Of a stretch of 64,000 nt of DNA, positions 24,286 to 35,761 are shown in pieces. The stretch spans positions 13,841,100-13,905,099 of the forward strand of contig NC_079496.1 in NCBI RefSeq assembly GCF_030052815.1. The letters are read 5' to 3'. This DNA comes from Hevea brasiliensis (Eukaryota > Streptophyta > Magnoliopsida > Malpighiales > Euphorbiaceae). The position numbers and the translations under genes were made by a program. The first letter of the stretch is position 1, and every line of letters starts with the position of its first letter. Under the pieces are notes generated by a model. That model was not told the DNA's origin. It saw only the letters and a program-made list of their open reading frames with translations, and searched no databases.

Positions 24286-24340
24286 CGAAAATAAACTGAA
24301 AAACGAAAAGTGAAGTTTGAAGGTGATTTCCTATTGCTGC

Positions 24341-24349
24341 ATATATATA
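24341..24349 (-). promoter_or_regulatory. TATA box of antisense unit 1, copy B
   Basis: The minus strand reads GGCCCTATATATATGCAGC, about 60 bases upstream of the ATG at 24285. It is the same as in copies A and C. Confidence 0.5.
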
Positions 24350-25014
24350 GGGCCTTGGCATTTATTGCATACAGAACTCGAAGCGGATGCAATGGTAACC
24401 GAAGAATTTATTACGTTGACCAATGCAAGTCAGATAAAGAGGAAAGATCCAAAATGAGAGAGATCGAGAAATAAAAAGAGACCTGATGCAAGAGACAGAG
24501 ATCGAAAAAAGGGGATGGTCATGATGATACAGAAGGCAGCCTATAGAGATCGGAAAGAGCCGAAGGGTTAAGTAACTTTCGGTCCGAACTTTCCACTAAC
24601 TCTCTCCATCGTCAGATTTGAGTTAGTTAAAACATCACAGGCGTGATTAGATCCTCACCACACATCTCATTTGCAAGGACGCCCACCTAGCAGCCAGACT
24701 CTAGAACAGTTAAAGCAGTCCTGTACATTTCGATCTCCATTGTTGATCACAATTGTAAGGATGGATCCGGAGCCCTTGGATCAAAAAGTAGACAACAGGT
24801 TTGGCGCTTTTTATTCCCAGCCTTTGGATCCATTTTGTAAGGAAAGACCCCAAGTTGTTGGATTAAGAAGAGAAAGGACGGATATTCTGAACGGGATCCT
24901 GGCCCTCCATTTTGATTCTATTTAATTCTCAGACATCAGATTATGTCCTTTTGAATCTAAACCCTCCATCTCCCCCGGCAAGATCCTAACCCTTCATTAT
25001 GGGCACCCGTTCCC

Positions 25015-25022
25015 TATAAATA
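25015..25022 (+). promoter_or_regulatory. TATA box of the 5' LTR sense promoter
   Basis: GTTCCCTATAAATACCTGC is followed by a GAGGGGACGGAC leader. It would drive the genomic transcript. It lies about 670 bases from the nearest antisense TATA box, pointing the other way. In the 3' LTR the same box reads GATAAATA (46983). Confidence 0.65.
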
Positions 25023-26663
25023 CCTGCATGCAATATTGTAGAGGGGACGGACAAAAAACGAGAAGGTGGTGATTATAGTATAAAGACTTTGAAATTTGAT
25101 TCAGTCTTGCTACTTGCCATTCTGAGCTTTCAAAGTGTTGAGAAACTTTAGAAACCAGTTTTCTTAAGTATTTCACTAAAAGGAGCTCTAAGTCCTGAAA
25201 CTTCTATTTTCAGTTCTGTGCAACCATCTTCATATCACCTCATTCCCACTGTTCTAGTATCTAGCATTACCCTTAGAGTTCAACTTCGTTCCGACCTATT
25301 TCCAGTACTTCTGGTAAGTTCGAGTCCTTCGGCCGTCAGCTTTCATCTCTACAAGATTTGTAGATTCTGGAGTCAGCTCATCTCTTTCCCCAACTTCCCA
25401 CAGGTAAGCGCCTAAACTGTTATTTTGTTGAACATTCTTTTCTTTTGTTTTCCCCAGTTTTCTTTTGAAATTTCTTTTATATCCAGTCACATTAAATCTC
25501 AAAATAGATTATCTAGGCCAATAGTTATTTCCTGTGTCTTCTTTCATTTCATTCGCAAATTTCATTTATCGTCATTTAGTTTTCATTTCCTTCGAGAGTA
25601 GACGTTCAAGTCACAGGCAACTTGTAAATACTCAAACGAATATAGGTAGGGGTATTTCGACGTGAGAGTCTTCAGTCTAAAAAAAAAAAACAAGAATGAC
25701 AAAGGAAGATAGGTGTAGCATAGGTCAGAAAGGTTGGAAACAAGAATAGGTCAAACAAATAAGTTATGAGGTCGGGCCACAGAATGAGTCCAGGTGATAG
25801 TATAATAGATCGGGAATCAAGATAAGATCGGATCCCGGACTAGCGACTAAAAAGAGATCGGATATCGCTAAAGCGATCATGCGGAAGATCTGCAAGAAGT
25901 TCGGTTTTTCGTCCACTATCTAGTTATAAGGTCCTGTAGGCTAGGAAAAGCTTTACACGGGTTTCCTATGTATTCGGTACTCCATTCACAAAAAGAGGGA
26001 TCAAGAGAGACTGTTTACCTGAATCCTTAGTTCTAAGTTCTTACAAAACGCCATTCTAATAAACACATTAAGAGTTCAGGGGAGAGTCCTTACCTGAATT
26101 CTCGACCATAACCTTAATAAAATATGTAGAGATCGGAGGAGATTTCTTATCCGAAATCTCCCGCTTAAATTTTAAACCGAATACATTAAGAGATCGAGAG
26201 AGAGTTTTTATCTGAATTCTCTTAATTTAGATCCAAATCAAAACGTCACAACTTCAACATGCGAATTAACCCCCAACAAAAGTCCATTACACAACAATTA
26301 TTCACTGAAGGGTCATCTCATGTACTCGTGTTCTTGGGTAACTCTAAATAGTGAAATATCAAATATTCCTTTTATCCGTGCAAAGGATTAACATCGTCAT
26401 TCTAACCCCCCTAATTATCAATTTTAATTTATAAAGAGCACAACATTAAATCTGCTTACCCTTGACAAACGAAGTGGGGTGCCTAACACCTTCCCCACCC
26501 GTATACGGATCCTGAACCTAAAATCTCTGTTTTCGAAGTAATTTTTTATTTATTTTTACAAATGGTTTTCTTTAATTTCTCTCAAAATTAAAGTGGCGAC
26601 TCCTCACTTTTCCCACTTCGGTGAGAACTCATCCAGGCGGCCGCAAAATCCCTTACGACAGCT

Positions 26664-26681
26664 TGACAACTCCACTGGGGA
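26664..26681 (+). other. Primer-binding site of the large element
   Basis: TTGACAACTCCACTGGGGAA starts three bases after the LTR end. It is close to the TGGCGACTCCACTGGGGA type used by Ogre/Tat elements, which are reported to prime with tRNA-Arg, with changes in the first bases. The tRNA identity comes from family knowledge, not from a tRNA in this window. Confidence 0.65.
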
Positions 26682-27528
26682 ATTTTCACCTTAACCCTAG
26701 TTTAGAGGTCCAAAAGCAGATTTAATTTTATGCTCATATAAATTAAAATCATAATTAAGGGGCTTAACTTACAAAATTCGAAAGTCTCAATATGTTAATT
26801 ATTATTATTTCTTTCTAACCATTTTGCTTATTTTGATTGTCTTATTCATCATAGCAGTCTTCGTCTAAGAAAAAAAAACTCCCCCATACAAGGAAGAGGT
26901 AAATGTGTCCCTTCATACACTGAATACTTACACAATGTCCTCACACACTTCAGCCCTATACTCGGGCTTTCTTACCCTTTTAGAAAATAGGAGGGAGTTA
27001 TGTAGCAGTACCCGTGGGTTTTACCACGTTAGTATCCGTGAAGGTTTCTGCTCAGATTGGAACTTGTTCCATCTACTGTGATACCGTGGAATTCTCCTGT
27101 TAGTATCATGGTGGTGGAATGGGGCTCTACTGTTTACAGTAGGGACAATTTGGGAACCTGTGGCTTTAGAAAATTAAGACCTTGAGCTAAACTATCACAG
27201 TAGCTGAAAACCATAGCAAACTACCTCATAATATAGAACTATCCAATTAGATAGTACTTACCCGGTACTAAGACTTTCCCTGTTTTAGGACAAAAGGGGC
27301 ATACTTGTTTTTACCTTACTCTGTTTATATTTTTAAATTTTTAAATAATATGAGGGTAATTTTGAATCATACTGTCAGGATGATCTAAACACCTTCCTAC
27401 TTTGATAGGTGTATAGATATTGCCATGCCAACAATATAATTTAAAATTACCTGAATTTATTCTGCTAACGTATTCCCTCTGCAGGAATTATAAATTGGAG
27501 TCTGTAGAGGATAAACGGAAACTTTAAT
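26682..27528 (+). other. Untranslated leader of the large element
   Basis: There is no coherent coding frame between the primer-binding site and the ORF1 ATG. The stretch is AT-rich, with a more GC-rich block at 27000-27170 (repeated GTGGTTTTACCACG-like and GGTGGTGGAATGGGG text). Confidence 0.6.
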
Positions 27529-29434
27529 ATGGCATCCTCGAGTCAGTCAACTGAGAGAGTTCCAAGGCAGGAACAGAATGCTAGACAATGGTCCAAACCG
27601 CTTCATAGTTCAGAGTCCCCACAGAGTGATGGCATAGGGGCAGACATTGACTTATTACCTCCATTGGCCCCAAGCAAGGTTAAGGTTAGAATGACCGATC
27701 TTGAGGATCTATTCAGCAGTTGAAAATCACTTCCCGATCATGTCAAGGCAAAGTTTGAGAAAAAGTACGAAAGGATTGCAACTTTGATACGGGTCAGATT
27801 ATAAGTTCCGGCGTTAAAGGCCATGCTATCAACTTGGAATCCCAAGTATAGAGTGTTCTCCTTCAACGATATTGATACAGCACCCACTATAGAAGAATAT
27901 TAGGTGCTGCTAGAAATCCCTTATGTGGCGCAGAATCGGATTTACCTACACCTCGAGCATAGACAGACTTGGAAATGGTTCGCGCATATACTTGGAATCT
28001 TTACAGAGGAAGCAAAGGTGAAGGAAACCATCAAGGGAAGCACACATGGGTGGTATTGGACATACATCAAGAAGCATTTGGATCTGCACATTCAAAACAA
28101 GTAATGGGAAAAGGCTTCGTTGACACTAGCTTTGAGAATTTACGGCCTGATCTTGTTTCCCAGACCTTTGGGAGTTATAACTCACAGTGTCACAGAAATG
28201 TTTTGGGCAGTAGAGAAGCAAAATGTCAACCCAATACTTGCAATCCTTGCAGAGACCTTTTTGACTCTGACCTATTATCGACGACAGGGTAAGGGAACCA
28301 TCAAGTGCTGTTCCACATCTTTAGATCCTCAGCCACATCTGTCCTTTGGAAACTAAGGGATTAACCTGGTATCCTGACCAGCCGCTCATCGAAAAAATGG
28401 CTAGATTATCAATAAGTCCGAAGAATGAACTATAATGGCAAGAACAGATTCTAAGCTTCAATAGTCACAACTATTGCTGGAGGAAGTTATGGACCATAGG
28501 CCAGCCTTTTTTGTTCAGTACAGGGCATAATCACTTGGTACCTTTGATTGGATTGACCGGATACACAAGTTATACCCCAAGTTTGGTAATGAGGCAATTC
28601 GGCTCAACCCAGTTCACGCCCAATATCGAAGGATTTCATCAAGCTCATTTCTATCATGAACTTGGTAGAGAGGAAGAACTGAAAGCATTTCGTAGATCTT
28701 AGGAAAAGGTCACCATGATTGAACGGTAGCCTAAAGGGCCAAGCACCATAAAAGATTACCTCAAATGGAGAATAAGCAAAGGCCAAGGGTATCAGGTTTC
28801 TGAACTAGCAGAGCCTAAGGGAAGCATGCCTCCTCAGGAAGTTCTTTCAAAAGAAGTTAATGCCAAGTTGGTCAGCTCTCTACAGAGTTTGAACGCCGAG
28901 AACCAGCAATTGCTAGAATGCATAAGGCAGGTAGAAGTCCAACAGCAAATAATGAAAAAGGAGGTAAAGAGGCTCAGGGAAGAAATGATGGCAGAAAAAG
29001 CGGAATTTGAGGAACGGGAAACACGGTGGGAAAAGGAAAAGACCTCGCTTCAAGGTGTAGTAAGAGAGGCAGGAGTCTAGACTGGCAAATTACGAGAGAG
29101 GCTGGAATATCAGGAAATACTCATGGAAGAGTATAAATAAGAAGGCAAAAAGAAAAAGCTTGAATTAAAGGACCAGGCATAGCTTACCAATAACATTTTG
29201 AAAGAATGTGCTAAAGAAAGGAAAGAAAAAGAAAGGCAAGCAACCCTTCATTAAGAGCTGAGAGAAAATGTTGACCAGCTAGAAAGAATGATAGCGCAAG
29301 AGAAACAAGAGCTCCTGCCAGAATTTGAGTACGCCTTGAAGACATTCAATCCTGCCAGACAGGAAGAAAGACTTTATGAGTACCTCAAAAGATGTCATTG
29401 TATTTTAAAGAGTCTTCCTGAACCTAGACAATAG
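27529..29434 (+). pseudogene. ORF1 of the Tat/Ogre-like element (DUF7745-like with coiled coil)
   Basis: The extra ORF upstream of gag is typical of Ogre-type elements; its function is unknown. Recognisable blocks in order are KYERIATLIRV, NPKYRVFSFNDIDTAPTIEE, LRIYGLILFPRPLG, NPILAILAETF, HNHLVPLIGLTGYTSYTPSL and VMRQFGSTQF. These correspond to the conserved plant ORF often called DUF7745. From about 28826 a Glu/Lys-rich coiled coil follows (QQIMKKEVKRLREEM, ERETRWEKEKTSLQ), ending LKSLPEPRQ at 29434. There are stops at 27721, 27804, 27901 and 28102, a frameshift near 28350-28370, and several stops in the coiled coil. Confidence 0.75.
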
Positions 29435-29848
29435 CGAAAATGCTACGTATGAACTGTTTGATTAATGAAATATTTTGAACCATGTTTAGCAAAATGTGAA
29501 TGAATAATGTAACTCCCGTGGGAACTATCCTTGTTAGGGTTATGCGAAAAGACGAATGCATCATATGGACAAGTATCATAGACGCGCATACGATCCCGTC
29601 ATTTGACATTGGACTATCGAGCGATGCAATGATAAAGTTAACATAATTTGCCTTCTGCAAACTCCATTTTGGTGGTTATCGACCACCGTATCCTTTGTCT
29701 AATTAGGATCTTTAACTCTAATACAATTTAAAACTAATTTAACAATTTCCCACAGGAAATCAACATTGCTCCAGACAAAGCAAACCCGATCAAGCAAGCA
29801 GTTCAGTAAAAAAGAGTATACTTAACGAGGTCCCGGGCAAAGAAGATA
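29435..29848 (+). other. Spacer between ORF1 and gag
   Basis: No long frame is present. Just before the gag ATG at 29849, the gag frame already reads a basic TRSRAKK stretch, so translation may once have entered from upstream. Confidence 0.5.
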
Positions 29849-32388
29849 ATGGAAGACCAAGAACAAGTGCAGAACCTACAGGGATAAGTTTCAGAATTGA
29901 GAGACCAAGTCTCAGAGCTAATGAAACTGATGAAAGAGATGTCTCAAAATAGACCTACATCAGAACCAAATTTGCCACTACCTCCTCCGCTCCCAACAAT
30001 GGTTGATTCTCATCAAGCTTCAACCTCTTTCACCTTCCAGCCTCCTATTCCTGATCCGACGATCACTATTAATCCTACATTCCTAAATAATGAATTACCT
30101 TTTTCTTATAATTCGGCTGTTTCAAATGCCAAATTGCACCCTTCTATACCAATCCCCCCAGTTCACCCTGCCACTTATTTCCCAACTGTGGGAATAGCTC
30201 ATGCAGTAGGAGAAGAAAGTAGAGCGAGAGAAAATGAGAAGTTATTTACTCTAGAAGAAAGATTAAGAGTAATAGAGGGTCTAAATATGTATGGCTCCGT
30301 AAATGTATCATCACTGAGATTAGTACCAGATGTGGTGGTACCACCCAAGTTCAAAGTTTCGAACTTCGGCAAGTATACCAGGAATTCAGACCCCCGCATC
30401 CATTTGGCCACTTACATAGCTAAGATGTTTGCCCTCACAGAAGATGACAGACTTTTAGTCCACTTCTTTCATGAAAGCCTCTCCGGGGCATCTTTGAGGT
30501 GGTGCATACAACTGGATAGGAGCAAACTATGCTCCTTGAAGGATTTGGCTGATGCTTTCCTTAAGCAGTATAAGTTCAACTGTGATGTTGCCCCCACAAG
30601 GAGAGACCTCCAAAACCTAGTGCAAAGGGAAAGGGAAAGCTTTAAGGAGTATGCCCAGAGATGGAGAGAGAAGGCAGCTAAGGTATATCCTCCAGTTACT
30701 GACAATGAGCTTTGCTCTCTCTTCATTGAAACCTTGAAGGCCCCGTACTTCAATCTGATGATCGGAAACACCTCCAATAGCTTTTCTGACATTATTCAAG
30801 CTGGCAAAAGATTGAAGCTAACCTCAGGTTAGGAAGATTGCAGGAGTTGACTGAGAACTCTGCAAAGAAGACTGCCAGTTTTGGAAAAAACAAGGAGGTT
30901 GATGTACACTCCATCACCCGACAAGCCCAACCACCATTCCCTCAAAATAACTTTTGACCGTACCCTCCTACTCAAGGCCCAATAATAGCAAACATTCCGC
31001 CCCCTTTTCCCAATTATCCTCACCCTCGTCCACAATATCCACTGCAAGCCACTTACCACCCCATACCACCTACCCAACCTAATCAATTGAGACAACCTGC
31101 TCCCCAAACCAACCCAAGACCACAAAGGAACCCTGATTCACCTCTCCCTCTTCCACTCAGTGAAATATACCGGTACCTACTTGGTATAAATCAGATAGTG
31201 CCTATCCCCCTTGACCCGATTCAGCCACCATATCCTAGGTGGTATGATGCTAGTGCCCGATGTGAATATCATGGTGGGGCACTGGGGCATTCAACTGACA
31301 ACTGTGGAGCTCTCAGGGGAAGAGTACAGGCCTTAATCAGAAATGGTTGGTTAAAAATTGAGGGAAATGGCTCTCTTCCCAACGTCACGTCAAACCCATT
31401 GCCTAATCATGGTACAGGTAATGGCGTAAATATGATAGAACCTTGGGATGAAAGGTTGACTTTGGAGGTAGATCAGCTGATTCCTCATTTCGAGGACATT
31501 TTTGCAATGGCAGTAAGAGAGGGATACCTCTGTCCTCAGGCATCCGGGTCTGAAAGTGATATAGGATGCCCCTACCATGAAGGAGCAGCTGATCATGAGC
31601 TGCATAATTGTGATGAATTTCGGAAGGAAGTTTGGAGAATGCTGTCACTCAAAACTTTGAGATTTCAGCATAGGTCGAGGATGGAGGGTGAAGTAAACAC
31701 AGCCAGGTTTGGCCAATATATCTCTACCCCCAATCCAAGATTAATCTTCTCTGTTCCCAACACACCAACACTATCAACACCACCAATAACGATCATCCGA
31801 ACCCCGCCTCAACTCCCAGTCACCAACACCCATGCAATGCCCTAGAATTACAATCTCTAAGTGTCTACTCAGGGTGCATCCAGCAGCACTCCAACCACTA
31901 CCCTCAACCATACTCACACTCAACCCATCAGCCCTCCTAAGCCCTGCTTTGCTCCTCACGAGCATTTTAAAATGACCTACACAGGACCCTCCAACAATGC
32001 TGCTCCCCAACTTAACCCAAAACCTGTCACAACTAATAACTCCTTCCCACAAGATCAGGAAATAGAGTTCATAACCCGGAGTGGGAGATGTGACGGGAAT
32101 GATGAGGCTGAAAAGAAGAAGGAGAAAGTAAAAATGGGAGAGCCACAAGAAAATATGGAGGATGGGGCTGTGAGGGTTGAGAAAGGGGAACCTGCTGAAC
32201 AAAGAGAAGAGAAAGAACTGCTGCTACAAATAATGAAGCAGAGTGAGTATGACGTCATTGAGCAACTGAGGAAGATGCCTGCTCAAATTTCCTTGCTGTC
32301 ACTAATTCTAAGCTCGGAAGTGCATCGCCATGCCTCACAGAAAGTTCTGGACCAGGCCTTTGTGAACCCCGATATCACATCGGGGTAA
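29849..32388 (+). pseudogene. gag: gag of the Tat/Ogre-like element
   Basis: From MEDQEQVQNLQ (stop at 29885) it reads a short coiled-coil start (VSELRDQVSELMKLMKEMSQ), a Pro-rich linker, and the Ty3-type capsid domain (FGKYTRNSDPRIHLATYIAK, FFHESLSGASLRW, SLKDLADAFLKQYKFN, FKEYAQRWREKAAKV). A one-base loss near 30810 shifts the frame before the next block (LRLGRLQELTENSAK). A Pro-rich region is followed by two CX2HX5HX4C motifs, CEYHGGALGHSTDNC (about 31261) and CPYHEGAADHELHNC (about 31569), of the kind found in Tat gag in place of the CCHC knuckle. In-frame stops occur at about 30956, 31843 and 32386. The protein would form virus-like particles and bind RNA. Confidence 0.85.
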
Positions 32389-33374
32389 TTTGAGAAAATA
32401 ATTAGGCAAATTCAGGCATCTAGTTTTGTCACTTTCTCTGAAGATGAGATAGACCCGGCTGGCTTGAAGCATACCAAGGCTTTGCATGTGACAATCAAGT
32501 GTAAAGGGTGCATAGTCTCCAAAGTCTTGATTAACAATGGATCTGCCCTCAATATCTTACCTAATGCCACCTTGGCAAGACTACCTGTTGACCCATCAAA
32601 CATACGCCAAAGTGCCATGGTGGTAAGAGCCTTTGACGGTACAAAGGGGGAGGTACTTGGGGACATCGATTTGCCGCTTCAGATCAAGGCATGCACTTTC
32701 AACATCACCTTCCAAGTGATGGATATTGAGCCGACATGCACCATGCTATTGGGGAGACCCTAGATCCATTCAGCAAATGCTGTGCCTTCAACTTTGCATC
32801 AGAGGATCAAGTACATCATGGGTGGCAAAATCATCACGGTGAAAGGGGAGGAAGCCATGCTAGTCACCAAGCCTCAATCTGTTCCTTATGTGGAAACAAC
32901 CGAAAGATCCTTGGAAAGTTCTTTCCAAGCACTGGAATTACAAGGAACAAACCTGAGGGATGAAAGGGCTGCGGCTATGGTTGCAAAGGTGATGTTAAGA
33001 AGTAGCTATGAGAAGGGCAAAGGATTGGGCACCGCGTTACAGGGGATTGTCGAACCTGTACCAGCTATTCAGAAGATCGGTCGCTTCGGCTTGGGATATG
33101 AGGAAGATGCTCTTATGGATGGGAGATTCTGGATGAGGAACATGCTCCAGGATCAAAGGTTTGACCAAAAAGTCAGAAAATTTATCCCGAAAATCACAGA
33201 TGTCTTCACCAAACCAATCATCGAGAATCCAGAGGAAAGTGAAGAGTCTCCTAAAGAACCATCCATTGATGTCATACAACTGGACTCCCTGTCCGAGGCA
33301 CTGATCTCACCAATCACTGAGGGGCAAGAGCTGGATAATTGGGAAGCAGAAGACATTCCTGTGCTCAATCTCGA
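32389..33374 (+). pseudogene. Aspartic protease and linker, Tat/Ogre-like element
   Basis: It continues in the gag frame after the stop at 32386. The retropepsin region reads KVLINNGSALNILPNATL (about 32521-32574): the catalytic D[ST]G-type Asp (LIDNGS in intact relatives) is Asn. The flap and C-terminal part follow (VRAFDGTKGEVLGDIDLPL, CTMLLGRP), with a TAG at 32761 where relatives have Trp. A G-patch-like segment comes next (EKGKGLGTALQG, GRFGLGYEEDA), then an acidic linker ending PVLNLE at the intron donor. The protease would cleave the polyprotein; this copy could not. Confidence 0.8.
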
Positions 33375-33559
33375 GTAAAGTACATTTTGCTATCAACACT
33401 TGATCATTTTGTCCATGGTGACAAGTGTAATGCTGTAAATGGACCCTTTTCTTATAATAAAATTATTAATGAATTCATAGCGCATTTTGTGTCCAATTCT
33501 TTTTTCCTTTCGCCATTAAAGTCCATTTTTTTTAATATGCTCCACTTTCATTTCTTTAG
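33375..33559 (+). other. Ogre-type intron between protease and reverse transcriptase
   Basis: The donor is CTCGA|GTAAAG and the acceptor TCATTTCTTTAG|GACC, with a T-rich tract before the AG. It is 185 bp long. Removing it joins GA to G, giving a Glu codon, and connects PVLNLE in frame 1 to TIDQF in frame 3. The unspliced frame stops at the donor (GAG TAA). A spliced intron at this place is a defining feature of Ogre elements. Confidence 0.75.
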
Positions 33560-34780
33560 GACCATTGACCAATTCACACCTAATAATTCAATTGACTCAG
33601 AAGTTCCTTATGTTAACTTTGAAACTCCCATAACTACCATTGGTTCAAGTGATTCTGAAGAAGAACCTGTAGAAGAATGGGGAGAAAGAGATGAACCTTC
33701 CCTAGTACCTTGTGGGGATAATGAAACGCATACCATAAATCTAGGGACTGAGGAAATAAAGAGGGAACTTAAAGTCTTGAATAACGGGGAATTTAAGAGT
33801 ATGGTCAGCTTGCTCAAGGAATTCATTGATGTATTCTCATGGAGCTATGATGATATGCCCGGATTGGATCCTCAGATAGCAACGCATAAGATCCCCCTGA
33901 TTCCTGGGACAATTCCAGTAAAACAGAAGTTGAGAATAATGAACCCAACACACTGCTCAAAGTTAGGGATGAAGTCAAAAAGCAATATGATGCTGGGTTC
34001 CTAGAAGTGGTCAAGTACCCTCAATGGATAGCTAATGTTGTCTCGGTAATGAAGAAGGATGGAAGAGTCAGGGCATGTGTTGATTACAAGGATCTCAATA
34101 AGGCTAGCTTGAAGGACGATTTCCCTCTCCCACACATAGACGTGCTGGTAGACAATGCTGCAGAACTGGGAAGATGTTCATGTATCGACGGGGCATCAGG
34201 GTATAACCAAATCCCCATGGATGAAGAGGACAAAGACAAAACTGCTTTTATCACTCAGTGGGGGGTATTCTGTTATCGGGTCATGCCCTTTGGGTTAAAG
34301 AATGCCGGAGCTACCTACCAATGCACCATGATCACATTATTCCATGATATGATGCACAAGGAAGTAGAAGTGTATGAGGATGATATGATTATCAAATCCA
34401 GAGAGGGTAAAAGTCATGTACAGGTACTGAGAAAGGTGTTCAAAAGGCTCAGGAAGTATCAACTGAAACTGAACCCGGCTAAGTGTGTGTTTGGGGCCAG
34501 GTCTAGTAAGCTATTGGGATTCATAGTAAGTGAGAAGGGAATAGAAGTGGATTCAGACAATGTTTGAGCTATTCAAGAAATGCCATCCCCAAAGACAGAA
34601 AGGGAGGTGCGCAGTTTCCTAGGAAAGCTGAACTACATCTCGAGGTTCATCTCCAACCTCACTGCTAAAGCTGAGCCCATTTTTAAATTACTCAAGAATA
34701 ATAACACCATTCAGTGGGATCAAGTTTGTCAAGAGGCTTTTGAAAAAATTAAATAGTACCTGTTGAATCCGCCAGTATTG
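33560..34780 (+). pseudogene. Reverse transcriptase, Tat/Ogre-like element
   Basis: An acidic N-terminal linker (GSSDSEEEPVEEWGERDEPS) leads to SMVSLLKEFIDVFSWSYDDM, then the RT domain: GRVRACVDYKDLNKAS, DDFPLPHIDVLVDNAA, IDGASGYNQIPM, RVMPFGLKNAGATYQ, and KLLGFIVSEKGIEV. The catalytic box is YEDDMI, where relatives have YVDDMI; both box aspartates remain but Val is Glu. A one-base shift near 33950 moves the frame after LRIMNPTH. Stops occur at 34565 and 34754. The enzyme copies the RNA genome into DNA. Confidence 0.85.
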
Positions 34781-35264
34781 GTTCCTCCAGTGATGGGAAG
34801 GCCGTTGATTTTGTACATGGCAGTTCATCAGAGTTCAATGGGTTGTGTTCTGGGGCAACACGATGACACGGGGAGAAAGGAAAGAGCCATTTAGTATTTA
34901 AGCAAGAAATTCAATAATTGCGAGTTGAGATACTCATTTCTAGAGAAAACTTGTTGCGCATTGGCGTGGACGGCAAATCGACTCAAGCACTACATATTGA
35001 ATCATAAAACATGGCTCATTTCCATAATGGACCCAATGAAGTATGTATTTGAAAGTCCATTCATGCCAGAGAGGATAGCAAAATGATAGGTCATACTCTC
35101 TCAATATGACATTGTCTATATAACCTGAAAGGCAGTGAAAGAGAGCATGATTGCTGATCTCCTGGCAGAAAACTAGATCCAGGATTATGAAGCTCTGGAT
35201 TTCGAATTCCCCAATGAGTATGTTAATGAAGTCAACAGTGATGACAAAGAAACAATTGATGTAT
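34781..35264 (+). pseudogene. First RNase H domain and connection, Tat/Ogre-like element
   Basis: It reads PVLVPPVMGRPLILYMAVHQ, GCVLGQHDDTGRKERAI, then (after a TAG) YLSKKFNNCELRYSFLEKTC and CALAWTANRLKHYI. This is the RT-linked RNase H seen in all Ty3/gypsy elements, in the degenerate form typical of Tat elements. A TGA ends the block at 35084, and the connection to the second RNase H (LLAEN) has further stops. Confidence 0.7.
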
Positions 35265-35761
35265 GGGAAATGTATTTCAACAGAGCGGTCAATTTGTCCG
35301 GTAATGGGATTGGAGCAGTTTTGATATCCCATGATGGAAAGCACTTCCCAATAGCTATCAAGCTGAGGTTCAACTGCACTAACAACGTTATAGAGTATGA
35401 AGCCTGTGTGATGGGTCTACAGGCTGCCATCGAAATGAAGGTCAAGAAGTTAGAGATGTACGGAGATTCGACCTTGATCATTTACTAAGTCAAAGGGGAA
35501 TGGCAAACTAAAGATCCGAAACTGATCCCGTATCAAAAGTATCTCCTAGAATTGATCAAGAAATTCGAAGATATTTCCTTCACTCACCTCAATCGTGACA
35601 AGAACCAATTCGTCGATGCCTTAGTCACTCTAGCTGTCATGGCTCAAATGGAAGAGGGACAAACAACGCAAGTGTTGCAAATCAAAGCAAGGAGTGAGCC
35701 GGCATACTGCTTCATGATCGAAGAAGAAACTGATGGTAAACCCTGGAATCATGACATCTAG
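35265..35761 (+). pseudogene. Second (plant-type) RNase H domain, Tat/Ogre-like element
   Basis: It reads MYFNRAVNLSGNGIGAVLIS, NNVIEYEACVMGLQAAIEM, KLEMYGDSTLII, then FTHLNRDKNQFVDALVTLA. Acquisition of a second, active RNase H is diagnostic of the Tat clade. Here the first catalytic Asp (FDG in relatives) is Asn (FNR). The Glu of EYEAC and the Asp of GDS are kept. A TAA at 35486 replaces the Gln of the usual IICQVKGEW context, and a TAG at 35759 ends the segment. Confidence 0.78.

Larger units (their letters stand above)
20667..26660 (+). repeat. 5' LTR of the large element, copy B (5,994 bp)
   Basis: It starts TGTAGACACC and ends TTACGACA, followed at once by the primer-binding site. It contains two antisense gene units (unit 2 at 21313-23209 and unit 1 at 23827-24285), the sense TATA box at 25015, and about two 118-bp subrepeats near 26050-26230. 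The 3' end (GTGGGGTGCCTAACACCTTC ... GTGGCGACTCCTCAC) is shared with the old LTR end at 58481-58845. Confidence 0.92.

Noticed and set aside
30829..31125. Minus-strand frames opposite gag and pol (also 31774-32202, 34940-35344, 36822-37112)
   Set aside because: They are shadows of the coding strand; the plus strand carries clear gag/pol motifs.
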